From positions 92,349,747-92,407,746 of the forward strand of contig CM043954.1 in the NCBI GenBank assembly GCA_014529385.2: DNA of 58,000 bases. Direction: 5' to 3'. The translations under genes and the position numbers were made by a program. Positions 45,334 through 58,000 of this stretch are shown here, in pieces (position 1 is the first letter of the stretch; each line of letters begins with the position of its first letter). The stretch comes from Adiantum capillus-veneris (lineage: Eukaryota > Streptophyta > Polypodiopsida > Polypodiales > Pteridaceae). Below the pieces are notes generated by a model. It was not told the origin of the DNA. It ran no database searches and saw nothing but the letters and a program-made list of their open reading frames with translations.

Positions 45334-47415
45334 CTAGTCATCAGTTCCTCTTTTATACAATTGGTCACTAATGAGGGCATACCTATTTTCTTCGATTTGT
45401 AAAGCCTTTTGTCTGGCTTTAGACCAATCTCCTGGAAGCTCCTTATTAGTCAAATATTCCACAATAGCATGACTCCATGCGGGTGCTACTGTCACTTGGT
45501 ATAATGTGGCATAATCCACAGTAGTATTGGATGTGCAAAAGTCGCATTTCTTGATGTACTTAGCTACATCGCCTGCCATTCCTAGCCAATACACTCCAAG
45601 TCTTCTTAGTTGTTCATACATCATTTGATTTCCTCTATGGAATCCCCCTGTTTGTGTATGGGCCTCCTCTAGATATGCTTCGTACTCCTCTGGGCCTATA
45701 CACAACCTTAGAATCCCATCGTTTCCATGATGGTACATTCTTCCCGCAAGCATTGTGTAATTTCGTGCTTGTCTAACGTCTTGCACCGTGTGTTTGTCGT
45801 CAAGATTCATTCCATATATCAGCAACGGAATAATTTGCTCTGACCATTTTGGTACCATCTCTATATTAAACAGGTATGCGTCTGGGAGATCATCATCTAC
45901 CCCAGTAGCTTTTTCGCCATGTAGTAATCGAGAAAGGTGGTCTGCTCTTTGATGAGTTTTTCCTTTCTTAACTACTACTGTAAAATCAAACTCCAGCAAC
46001 ACAATGAACCATCTTACAATTCGTCCTGTGTTACAAGGTTTGTTTACTAAGTACAAGAGTGCCTGATGATCCACAAAGAATGTGAATTTGTTCGCGAGCA
46101 AGTAATGGCGAAATTTCTTTACCACATATATCATACCCAATCCTTCTCTTTCAGTGGTAGTATAATTCTTTTGTGCACTGTTGAGTTGTCTACTAGCATA
46201 ACTGATTGGAAAATCCATCTTACCCTCCCCTGGTTGTGCTAATATACAGCCTATTGCAAATGCCAAAGCATCTACATGTACATGGAAGATCTTTGACCAA
46301 TCTAGTGCTTTTAGAATTGGTGCAGATACTAGTGCATCTTTTAGTTTCTGGAATGACTCCTCACATTCATTGGTCCAATTGAAGATCGTGATTAGACTAT
46401 ACAAGGGTTTTTCTATTACAGCGTACATGTAGATAAAACGTCGGTAGTATCCACAATGTCCCATAAATGATTGTACCTCTCGTACAGTGTTTGGTCTTTG
46501 CAATTCTATGATCACCTTTACCTTGTCTTCATCAGTGGTAATTCCATTAGCCGACACTATGTGGCCTAAGATTTTACCTTGTCGTACCATGAATACACAT
46601 TTTTTTGGGTTGAGGCAAATCCTATACGTTCTACATTTTTCGAATACCTTTCTAAGATGATCTATATGGTCTTCTCTCAATAGAGAATAGACACACAAGT
46701 TGTCCATGTAAATATCCAAGAATATTCGCAAGTATTCTTTAAAAGCATGTGTCATTAATCTCTGAAATGTGGCTGGAGCATTGGTCAAGCCAAATGGCAT
46801 TACTCTAAACGCATATATGCCCCATTCTGTTGCAAACGCTGTTTTGTATTGATCTTCTAGTTTGACCCCCAATTGGTTATAACCAGAGAATCCGTCCATA
46901 AATCTATAGGCTTGCTTGCCTGCTACTCGTTCCAGGACGTGTTCAGTGATAGGAAGAGGGTAGTTGTCCCTTATTGTTGCTGCATTTACCTTCTTGAGAT
47001 TTACACACACTCGTAATTTCCCGTTTTTCTTGGGTACCACCACTATCGGGGACACCCAGTCCGTGTGCTCTATCTCATAAATAAATTCAGCCTCCATAAG
47101 TTTGTCTATCTCTTCTTTTATCCTTTTGGCGAATGTCTCATTATACGTGTATGGACGTTGTTTGCTTGGCTTTGCATCAGACTTCAGAGGGATTGAATGT
47201 TCACAAATGCTAGGATCCACCCCCTTCAAATATTTGTACGACCATGCAAATACATCTCGAAACTCCTTAAGTGTTTTGATCAGTAAGTGCTCTTCTTCCC
47301 GACCTAGATCTGTGGCAATGTAAGCAGGTTGAGGAATTTCTCCCGGCTCTGCTAAGTCTATTTTCTTGGCGTTCTCTGGCCCATCGTAGGACTCGTTTGA
47401 TTTAGGCTCCCTCAT
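45334..47415 (-). pseudogene. Family D reverse transcriptase and RNase H, active site mutated
   Basis: 693-codon open stretch. RT motifs: DWVSPIVVVPKKNGKLRVCV (119-138), RFMDGFSGYNQL with the first catalytic Asp (174), MPFGLTNAPATFQRLM, and the polymerase motif at 236-239, which reads YMDN instead of YxDD. GAC to AAC is a single G-to-A change and would be expected to abolish polymerisation. RNase H (378-495) keeps D382, E423, D449 and D492. The integrase zinc region begins near residue 590. Ends at TAG 45334-45336 region by decay. The piece runs directly from the protease linker (47416-48350). Confidence 0.93.
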
Positions 47416-48350
47416 TGGTTGCTAAACCACCAATCTTCTTTCCTGAATGGTGTACTTACAATAGTGAGGAGGTACATCTATCTTTTTACTCCCATCACTA
47501 GCGTTCTTTCCATCGCTACTTTCCATTTCAGTTGTCCATACATTTTTAATTTTTTGTTTCAACTCATTGTATCTCATTTCCGTTCAATTTTCGTCATAAT
47601 TGGACCACCAAAGACATTCAGTTTTTCTGTTGCAACTCTTTTTTTTGCTTTGTTGGTTTTCTTAGGTTTCAACAGTCTGGACTTAAATCCTGAGTCTTCA
47701 ACAACCTTAAGAAATCTTCCTGACACTTTATCCTTAGCACAATCAACAGCATGAATGTTCATAAGGAAATGTGTCTTACCCCTAAACTCCGGCATGGGTC
47801 TCAGCCTGGTTGGTAGACTGATACGGTGTCGTTTACTCTTGTATCTTTTTTGGCATCTCTCACTTTGGTTTGGGAAATTGTAGAAGACGTCATTTTCTTG
47901 ATCTTGATTGTCGTCTCCCTCCGTATTTTCCGACTTCTCATCATCCGCGTTATCCTTGTTTTCACTTTGATCAGAAGAATCATAAAATTCTTCTCCCTCC
48001 TACTTGATTTCTTTAGTGGGGATGTCCACATAGCCCACTATCTTAACCTCAAGTTTCGTTTCTGTTTTATTGATCCTCATATTCTCAGTATCTCCATCGT
48101 CCTCGTCCTCCTCCACAATTTTGCTCAACATGTAGTATGGTATGATATCGTAGCCATTCTCATCACAAAATTTGGTGGGAGTGACTTCATTGACGCATAC
48201 ATCCAATGTAGCCAAAATTTGAGACCATTGTAGGGGTTCGAGCTTCTCTTCAGGAAAAGGTTCTCGTATATATGCATCGTCTTCCAAGACCCTCTCTAGT
48301 GTCTTTTCATTGTGGTCAAATTCACTACATTGAGATGCCCGCACATCCAT
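47416..48350 (-). pseudogene. Family D linker between protease and RT
   Basis: Acidic and lysine-rich sequence in three frames (47574-47795, 47801-48031, 48000-48350) with several stops. 47574-47795 (MPEFRGKTHFLMNIHAVDCAKDK) and 48000-48350 look coding by composition. No domain recognised; it lies where Tat/Ogre-type elements have a protease-RT spacer. Confidence 0.5.
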
Positions 48351-49429
48351 ATCTCCTTTTTCTTACAAAGCCACGTTGGGACTTCTGATCCACTAATGGT
48401 GGCTGATTCAAATTCTTCCACACGGGTTCTCGTGACATCATGGTAGCTATGATTTTTCATGTTTACTCGTGTAGTAGTTTCAGCATGTCTTAGATACAAA
48501 TAATCATACCCCCAGTCCTGCACCATTTTGAGTTGCCTCATGAATGGCCTACCAAGGATAATTTCATAGTTGTTCTTCTTGCCAAAATCTACTATGGAAA
48601 AGGTATGTTCGTACTCTATGCCAAAGGAAGATACCACAATTGCCTCAAGCAATCCTATAGGCCTTTCTATGTGCCCATCCGCCAGTTGCAATTTCATTCT
48701 AGTTGTTCGTATTGCTGGTTTTCTCCATTTTTCCCATAGCATTTTGGCCGCAATGGCAATGCCAGCTCCGCTATCAAGTATTGGCTTAGTCTGTATGCCG
48801 TTATACTCAAATGGTAGGGTTGTGTTGCCGTCTTCACCCTCAAAATACTCTCCTACCTTATTGAGTGGAACTGGTCTAGTGTTGACTTTCTTCGGTTCTC
48901 TCTCATTAAGCTCGGTTTCGAAGAACTTAAGAGGCGTCCTTATACCAAATTTTTCAAGACATTTGCCCACTTCCGTCCACATGCTTGGCCTAATTTTTAA
49001 CAATTCTGCCAATGTGATTGTACACTTGACCGGAGTGGTCAACAAGTCTGTCAGGATTTTAGTGTCCAATTGATTTGACCCGCCTATTCTTTGAGAAGGT
49101 ACTCTTCGAATTTTTGACCTTGCCTCATAGTCCCCCATATATGATGGCAAAGTTCTGAGTGATGCTGGTCTGCTATCTTCGGATGCAACTGAACTAGTAT
49201 CCCCTTGAAATGATTTAACATCTAAATCCCATGGAGGCTTATTCAAGTTCAACTCCGAGAAAGGTGCCGACTCGACTGTTTTTGTCTCATATTTTTCTTG
49301 AGATTTTCTCACCGTTTCCCATAGCTCTTCATGCCAATTTTCTTCCACAATAGGGGTATATGGTGGAAAATATTTCAGTGATTCATCAGTGCTATTAGGA
49401 ATGTCTCTTGCATCCTCTACATCCGGCAA
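48296..49429 (-). pseudogene. Family D gag-pol protease (first retropepsin)
   Basis: 377-codon frame. The active site is ILDSGAGIAIAAKMLWEKW (about residues 213-231) and the second lobe ends with YEIILGRPFMRQL. It lies between gag and RT as in Ty3 elements. Frameshifts link it to gag (near 49440) and to the linker (near 48330). Confidence 0.85.
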
Positions 49430-49443
49430 GGATTTAACGTTTT

Positions 49444-52400
49444 CTATCTTGTCGGTATCCTTTGTTCAATTTTGTGTGGTGTTTCATTGTTTGGTGGTTT
49501 GATTACTCTATCCCCCACTTCCATAGGTGGAGGCTCCAGTAAAGCTTGTGCAGTTTCAATCAGCTGTTTGCACATCTCTAGTCTCTGTTTTTCTATCTCT
49601 GGATATGGATATGTCATCCACCTTTGCTCTAGAGTCTGTCTGTTCTTCAATCTTGCTTCATATGCTTGCAAGATTGCATCTAAGGGTTCATTGATCTCAT
49701 CTACCAATACCGACCCTCCTGAGCTTGCACTTCTTGGTCCCTCCGTTGATTTTAGAGAGTCGGACTCTCTTTGCTGTTTAAGTTTCTCTCGAGCTATCAT
49801 TAGCTCAGCTTCTACATCTTTTTGTTTTCGCTCACGTCTAGCTTTCATTTTCGCTCTTCGTTCTTTCCAAGGATTATCACGACTAACGCTAGACTTGTCA
49901 GTCTTGATTTATTCCTAATTTTCAGCGTTACTCTTGGGCTGATTGTCATTTCTCCTTGCTTGGGCTCTCGTCAAGACCTTAACAGGAATCGAAGTTTTAT
50001 TTTCTGACCCTCCACTGGAAGGCAGTGCTCCCAGCATATTCAAGGTAGTTTTTGCTCCTTTGCTCGGGTTTTTAGGGCAATCAGGGATCAAGTGAGTAAT
50101 TCCACACTCGGTGCAATATGTGTTGACCCTAATGATTTTGTCATGAGGGCAGTCCCTCAGCCAATGGTCTCCACCACACTTGTAGCATGGTCCTTTAGGC
50201 TGTTGAGGTGCTCCTGGAGCTCCTCTTTGTTGGTGTGCAATTCTTTGCCCGCTCATGCCTCCGTTGGCTATGAACAACAGTGTTCTTTCATCCAAGCTAT
50301 ATCTTCCTTCCCCCTTGCCTGTGCAGCAGTTGGTGGTCCTGTATTTCCTATCATGCTCCATGGTTTTGGTGTAGAGGGTTCTTCCTGTGGATAATAGACA
50401 GAGTTCACCGCATATCCATTGGGCTCATCATAGTATGCATGCATAGGTACCAAATCCTTCTCATCCGACTCAGTTACTGTGGGTGTGTATCTTATGCCGA
50501 CTGGTCGTAATCCTGGTAGGGGTGGTTGTTGTCCCAACACTGGTTGTGGTCTTTCTACACCTACAGGTCCTGGTAGGTTGCCTGTCTGATATCTAGGCAT
50601 CGGTGGGACTTGAGGGGATGTCGCATGAGCTTGCGGAGCATATGGTCGTTCTCTCACATATCCCTTGTTATAATAACACTCCTCCATCCCATGGTTTGTC
50701 CATTTTTATTCAATCGCACACCATTTTGGTTGTTTAGCTTGTGGTTTGGAATACAATTTAATCTTTTTAAGCACTTCCTCTACAAGCTGCTCTTAGCTTA
50801 CCGCTACTTCTCCTTTCGGTGTTGTCTTAGCAGACTTGCTTCCGCTTTGTTGCGAGGAAGAATCATCGTCAAGATCCTTGAACTCACCCTCTTTGTAGAC
50901 CACACAATTGTCCACAAGGTATAGAGCTTCCTTGGTTAAATCATTCAACGTCGTGCTCCTTTTGATATGTAAGTCCTTCTGAAGATCTGCATTCCTTAGT
51001 CCTTGGATAAATATAAGCATAAGTCTGGACTGAGTTGGCAGTTCTTCCACGGGGCAAAACTTAACATATCTTTTTAATCGGAGGGCTGCGTTTCGCACAG
51101 ACTCTCCATCTTTCTGTTTGAATTTATGGATTTGTGAGACTGTATTATGAGCTATTCCCCTTTGTGAGAATTCCTCGATAAACTCGTCAAACACTTCCTC
51201 CATAGACTCAAAGTCTCTTCGCTCCACTGAGTCAAACCATGTAGCAGCATCATCCTCTAAGGTTAAACCGAATCCTGCAAATTGGGTAGGAAAGTCTAAC
51301 ACCTCTTCAGCTCTAATTACACGCACAAAGGCTGCTACATGATCTCCCGGATCCCTGCTTCCCGTATATTTCTTGTTTACCCATTTTTGCACTTGAGAAG
51401 GTCTAATTCTACGATGGTCTACAAATCTCATCATGGGATCTCCCCGTCCTAGTCGATATACCTCCTATGGTCTTCTGTAGTGGCCAGGTTCCTCTCCCAA
51501 TGGTGCTCCTAAGCCATAATTTCTAACAGTTCTCGCGAGAGATGGTTCATCTCTCCGAACTCGTTCTAGGGGTGTCCTTCCAGGCTCAGTTGACCCTTGA
51601 GTCTTTGGCTTACTCTCTCCTTGATATTGTGCATAGAGTGGTGGTTCTTGTAAATCCCTTAGCCCTCGTGCGGTTTGATAACCCTCTCAGGTTCGGTCTT
51701 GTTCTAATGTAGCACTCTGTCGAAGCCATGCCTGCAATGATGGCTGAGTAGCTGGTTGGTCCTGGTAGTTGGACGTCGGTTGTCGGGTAGAATGTGAGGT
51801 AGCGTCATACTCTTCTGAAAAGGGATTTGTCGACTTGCTAGGGGTGTAGGTGGCTCTTGGTACTTCGTCGGGGCCATAGGTCGATGCTCCCGGAACTGTT
51901 GCCTTTTAAACCTCCTCTGAGATAATACGTTTGTATTCTCGCCCGTATCTGTCAACAAAAACAATATCCTTCCCCATAGCAGTTTCATAAGAAAATAAGT
52001 AAAGAACCTTGTCTTTGCTTAATTCATTTGGGTAGGGTTCCTTGCATCGAAAGTAAGAGACTATTCCCTCGCTTTCATGCTTGTAAATCCCTACAGTCTC
52101 ATTATAGGTTGGGACCCTGGTTGTTTTCTTATCATACATAAAAAGCGCTCCAGGTCGATCAATGTTAGGAGGCGGTTCTTGGGTTTTTGAAACCATTTTC
52201 CCTTTTGCCACATTATCCCCATATCTGTTGTAATCCTCAGGGTTACTCACTATCAGATAGTGGTTCCCCTTTTCGTCTCAGAATCTGTCTCCATCATCAT
52301 AGACTCAAATTATCTCTAGTCTCGGAGCCGGTCTTTCTTCAATACAAATACACTTGCGTCCCCGATAGTCATAATAAACTAAGGCTCCCCTCAAGTTAGT

Positions 52401-52682
52401 TCCTTCCAAGAAGATTATAGTGAACTTGGTTTCGTTTAAAGGATGTAGGGAGGTTCTCCCCCCTGGCATTGGTCCTTCACCGTTGAAACCTCCTGGCTGT
52501 TGACTCCCCATCATGAAGAAGGACTTTTCCGACGAAGTGTCAGTATCACTACCCTCTTCAATGATCGGTGCTAATGGGTCTAGTCTCGTCTGAGTTACAC
52601 TCTCTTCGGTGGACGTGGTGCTTACTTGACTTTTGACACTTTTAGCTCCCGACTTAACAAAGGCTCTTGACCTTAAATACAT
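49444..52682 (-). pseudogene. Family D gag
   Basis: Starts at ATG 52682 (MYLRSRAF). In one frame from 52682 to about 50290 with stops at 52305, about 52275, 51906 and others; then one shift near 50285 and the frame goes on to 49444. The retrotransposon-gag domain is 50793-51434 (ATWFDSVERRDFESMEEVFDEF, HNTVSQIHKFKQKDGESVRN). Two zinc knuckles CYKCGGDHWLRDC and CTECGITHLIPDC (50090-50200) both have CX2CX3HX4C spacing, one residue short of the standard CX2CX4HX4C. A basic coiled-coil region (KARRERKQKDVEAELMIAREKL) follows at 49750-49860. Confidence 0.85.
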
Positions 52683-52960
52683 AAGAATGAAATTTGGGTT
52701 GCAAACTTAAATCTTACTTGGACTCCTGCTTGTGCGGCTTTGTGATGATCTCCTTATGGGATCTACACAAGGATGGTTAGTCTGTTCACATGGGTTTTCC
52801 CTGAATTACCAAAAAATCTTTTAAGTATGTACAGTAACCACTTAGTCAGTCTTCTGGTGATCCAATTTCAAATATGAAATGATGGTTGGGATCTATATGG
52901 AGAGTATGTCCTACCAGTATAGTCACAAATTGCAAAATATGTCTGAATCACTACTTTCTT

Positions 52961-53575
52961 AGTCTATCGCGATAGACTGACAATTTGCTCAGCACAAGTC
53001 AATTCAAAATTGTGACTTCACCCTTGAGTTCTAGTTACCCTCTATAGCCTATCCCTCAAGTTTTATGAAGTTTGGACACTTGGGTTGAGTTTTGGTCCCA
53101 TTTTAGTATTTTAGTCAGAGCCTGATTCTCTATCTGGGCCTTAGATTGACTTTCAGTGGTCTAAATGCCTTGAAATTTGGTGTGTGTGCTGTATAGGCTC
53201 TGATAAAGCTCTCCCTAGGGGAAATTTGGAAGATATGGTCCTTAGCAGCAGTTTCCTTAGTCTATCGCGATAGACTGGCAATTTTCTCCATTTTTTAGCA
53301 TTTTTCTCAAGTTTTCTCCACAGCTGGTTCAGCCTCTCCTTGTGTAGTGCATTGACAAATTTTGGCACTGTTTAGACATTTGGTCAAAGCCTTCTTGCCC
53401 TTGTCTCTGAATTCAGACTCTAAAACACCAGTTTTGAAGTTTTGTGGTCAAGATGGTGTTCAGTTTCACTCAATTTTTGTGAGTACCCTTGTATTGTTGT
53501 GTTAAACCTGTGGTATAAAGTTTTTTTCCTTGTTGTTAGTCAATCACCACCTTCATCAGTCTATCGCAATAGACT
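52961..53575. repeat. Palindrome array upstream of family D gag (3 copies)
   Basis: AGTCTATCGCGATAGACT at 52961-52978 (perfect), 53259-53276 (perfect) and 53558-53575 (one mismatch). Spacings are 298 and 299 bp. The nearest copy is 279 bp upstream of the gag start. Flanks are weakly related (CAAGTTTTATGAAGTTTGG at about 53057 and 53653). Confidence 0.95.
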
Positions 53576-54332
53576 AGGCAGAGAGCAATGGGGATTTAAT
53601 TTTTGTCTGTTTTTGCAAAGTTGTGTTCCCTGTGCCCATATAAGTCTATCCCCCAAGTTTTATGAAGTTTGGACTTATTTTGACCTTAGACTCAAGCACT
53701 TCACAAATTTCACTCTTCTATGGTAATTCACAACTCAAATGCACTTGAAGTGATGCAAATTTGATGACACTTCATCTTAAACTTGCGAATATCAATCGTA
53801 CCACCTGACACAGTCAGCTGACACAGTCAGTTTACCCTAGGCTAATGGTTATATCTCTTCTTGGCCTCTTTAGGTTCACTTAGTGTTTTCTTATGACAAT
53901 CACCTGTTTCTTTTTGCTGGTTTTGGTCGCAATTTTTATGTTTTCTCAAGTGTTGGATCATAAATTTCAATGTTTACTTTTTTCACCCCCTTCAAGGGTA
54001 TATGGTGTGGGTTTTTCTTTCAAGGCAAGCAAACAGCCTTATTGTTGCTTCTTTTTGTTTGTTTTTTGCGTTTTTACAGCGTTTTTCTACTCTATTTCTA
54101 CACAAGTATAACGAAGACTCAAAACCAAAAACCATAACTCCACATTATCCTACTTAACTAAATCTAACTAGTCGCAGACCCTCGGCAAGACACAAGGTTC
54201 CTGGCTATCCACTAGACCTCAGGATACTCTATCCTGGATCTTGTTCTAAAAGTTTAAGCTCTCTCTAGTCAAAACTAAAGTAAGCTAACCATCACACGAG
54301 TGACGTAGATCTCCCTACTTAAGGTCTTGTGT
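53576..54332 (-). other. Family D leader, distal part
   Basis: Between the palindrome array and the primer site. No gene. A direct repeat CTGACACAGTCAG occurs twice near 53806-53830. Confidence 0.55.
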
Positions 54333-54349
54333 CCCCGGCAACGGCGCCA
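54333..54349 (-). other. Family D primer-binding site (tRNA-Asp)
   Basis: Minus strand TGGCGCCGTTGCCGGGG, one base from the LTR end, exactly complementary to a tRNA 3' end CCCCGGCAACGGCGCCA, the plant tRNA-Asp type used by Athila-like elements. Confidence 0.93.
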
Positions 54350-54350
54350 A

Positions 54351-54962
54351 TGTTTTAGGGCATAACTACTCCCCTATTCATACTCACAAGCACGACACAG
54401 ACAACATACTTATCATCCGATGACACGACTAACCTGTAGGTGCACGTAGGCAATCTCGTTAGCTTGTCAGGCTGAGACCAATCTACACATACGCACTTTT
54501 ATGATGCATCAATCACTAACCCTGGTAGAATGCAACCCACTCTATCCCTACCCGCTCACAATTTACACTTCCAATGAACTCGGAATCTCATCAAACCTTC
54601 TAGGCACCATCCTCTCACTAGGATATACTTACCTATAAGTCTAATCTCACCAGATTTGAACCCTAGCTATCTCGAATACAATCACGATAGACTAACAGGT
54701 CATAATCCAAAAGTGGGCGACACTTAAGTTCATGAGTATCTATGTGTAGCTAATCTCTTTCTCATTCCATAAAGCACTTGATTGTTGAAAACAGACACTG
54801 TTTGTGCTACTTACAAGCAAAACAAGCTCAAGGAAGGATCGATCGCGAACAGCTCAAAAATGTGAATGTGTGGCATGGACGCGTATCTCTCGGAGAGACT
54901 ACCGCGATGGTGTAGTCACGTCGTGAATCCGGTGAGGGAGAAGCGCATTGCGAAGAGGATAA

Positions 54963-55031
<69 letters not shown>

Positions 55032-55310
55032 ACTAGTACGACACAGGATTAATATTCAAAAACAATGTTTTTCAAAAATGGTTCTAAAGTGACTTTTATA
55101 CTTTAGTCACCTTAGCTCAAAAATATACATGGGGTTCTCTTACTCATTATTACAAAGTGGGAACAAATCTGAGTCCTGACTAACTGATTAATACTTACAT
55201 AACCCAGACGAATGGATCAAAATGATAAGACGTCTTTGACATAAAATGGGAATTTTATATGCTTTACAAGATGGCCTCATTACAACAGTTGGACAAATGG
55301 GGCTCCAACA
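54351..55310 (-). repeat. Family D 5' LTR
   Basis: 960 bp with the same ends as 35682-36605. Longer CT tract at 54965-55029. The palindrome remnant here reads AATCACGATAGACT, with two further G-to-A changes relative to the 3' LTR. Confidence 0.96.
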
Positions 55311-55315
55311 TGCGG

Positions 55316-57240
<1,925 letters not shown>

Positions 57241-57283
57241 TTGCTTGGCTTAAAGGCCTCTTTTTGGAGAGCTATAGGAGGGA

Positions 57284-57307
57284 GGCATTAGCGACATGGC
57301 TAATGCC
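57284..57307. repeat. Hairpin with perfect 9-bp arms
   Basis: GGCATTAGC, loop GACATG, GCTAATGCC. Followed by a C run. Related to 57641-57670. Confidence 0.85.
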
Positions 57308-57640
57308 CCCCCTTCCCGAGACATAAAGAGGAGGTCGGTCCCACAGAGGTGAAGAAAGGACCTGGGTGGGCCAAAAACATTTGATGGCAAGGGGAGGTTC
57401 TCACAGCAGGTTAATGAGCAGGGGAGGGAGAGAAGGAGCCCGGAGGCTGCCAAAGTGTACAAAGCAAAAAATCAAGGGCAAAATGGACCAAAGAGAAGCA
57501 AGAGGAGAGAGAAAAGGAGAGAGAGGTGGAGGAGGAGTCGGATAGAGAGAGAAAGAGTCAAAGTTAGACCATAGAGCAGTGCAAAGCTCCCTAGAAGGGG
57601 TAAAAAAATAAAAATAAAGATAAAAAATAAAAAATGCCTA

Positions 57641-57689
57641 GGGGGCAATAGCGACATCGCTAATGCCCCCCCCCCCCCCCCCCCCCCCC
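57641..57689. repeat. Hairpin with 14-bp arms (one mismatch) joined to a poly-C tract
   Basis: GGGGGCAATAGCGA (57641-57654) and TCGCTAATGCCCCC (57657-57670) are reverse complements except for one base; the C run extends to 57689 (24 Cs). The core is the same as in 57284-57307, 356 bp away. Confidence 0.85.
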
Positions 57690-58000
57690 TCCAAGTGCAA
57701 AAGAGAGAGGAAGAGAGCAGATAGAGTAAAGCGGTTTCCCCCTTTCAAAAATGCCAAATCAGGGTGCCAGATGGACCAATTAAAGTGTAAATTCCAAAAT
57801 TAAAGGCCCCCCCCTATAAATGTCAAAATTGGATCAAATTAGGGGCTTTTTCTTGCCTTTTTTGTTGCCATTTGAAGCCTACAAAGTCGAGTTCTCTAGC
57901 AAGCTAGCCCCTTTGTAACTTTTTCTTGAAAATGGCCATAGTGATGGTAGTGCAAGCCAATGTACATGCCTTTTGAAATGCAATCAAGCCACCGTTGCCT
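57690..58000. other. Unassigned DNA at right window edge
   Basis: No coding sequence supported. A possible TATA-like CTATAAATG follows a C run at about 57811, of unknown meaning. Confidence 0.4.

Larger units (their letters stand above)
35682..55310 (-). mobile_element. Family D Ty3 retrotransposon, 19.6 kb, complete ends, with extra genes
   Basis: Complete minus-strand element: 5' LTR 54351-55310, primer site 54333-54349, gag from 52682, protease, RT-RNase H, integrase, a post-integrase retropepsin-like domain, an extra coiled-coil frame, purine tract 36606-36618 and 3' LTR 35682-36605. The target duplication TGCGG flanks both ends (35677-35681 and 55311-55315). The tRNA-Asp primer site and absence of a chromodomain fit the non-chromodomain plant Ty3 group (Athila/Tat-like). 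At nearly 20 kb it is far above the usual 5-12 kb. Many stops and shifts make it non-functional now. Confidence 0.95.

Noticed and set aside
52961-53575. Regular palindromes as a CRISPR or integron-like array
   Set aside because: Intervals are about 280 bp, related to one another, and inside a retrotransposon leader.

Overview
This window is plant nuclear DNA made almost entirely of transposable elements nested in one another. The plant assignment rests on a Ty1/copia element with a methionine-initiator-tRNA primer site, Ty3 chromoviruses with a C-terminal chromodomain, large Ty3 elements with tRNA-Asp primer sites and gag proteins opening with M-[NY]-L-R-S, and a hAT DNA transposon with a BED finger. 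I found no intact host gene, rRNA, tRNA or CRISPR array. The TE density suggests a large-genome land plant, but the species cannot be resolved.

Layout. (1) 1-3260: 5' part (gag and leader) of a Ty3 element, here 'family B', on the minus strand. Its likely continuation (leader, primer site, LTR) is at about 33591-35000, so some 30 kb of other elements sit inside its leader. (2) 3261-33590: a minus-strand cluster of chromovirus copies: LTR1 3261-4953, int1, LTR2 20710-22293, int2, LTR3 27298-28920, int3 (5' truncated). Int1 is split by a plus-strand copia element (7104-12324, 5-bp target duplication) and by a hAT transposon (14253-19439, 8-bp imperfect target duplication). (3) 35682-55310: a structurally complete 19.6-kb Ty3 element, 'family D', minus strand, with two LTRs, TGCGG target duplications, tRNA-Asp primer site and polypurine tract. 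(4) 55311-58000: unassigned DNA with CT and poly-C tracts and two related hairpins.

Most notable content. Family D carries more than gag-pol. Downstream of integrase in the same reading direction is a second retropepsin-like domain, and before the 3' LTR lies a decayed reading frame of about 3.4 kb for a charged, coiled-coil protein. Both gag and this extra frame are preceded by an array of an 18-bp perfect or near-perfect palindrome (AGTCTATCGCGATAGACT), mostly about 300 bp apart, the nearest copy 280-300 bp upstream of each start. Family B has a different palindrome at the same place with similar spacing. This dual-array organisation is the best candidate for something undescribed. Second, the hAT element holds a protein-kinase-like pseudogene pointing inward from its right end, opposite a decayed transposase pointing inward from its left end.

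All coding regions are decayed (stops, frameshifts, some active-site changes). In family D many stops look like C-to-T or G-to-A changes. LTR comparison by eye gives 6 differences in 322 bases for the copia element (youngest), about 30 substitutions in about 890 aligned bases for family D, and much greater divergence for the chromovirus LTRs.
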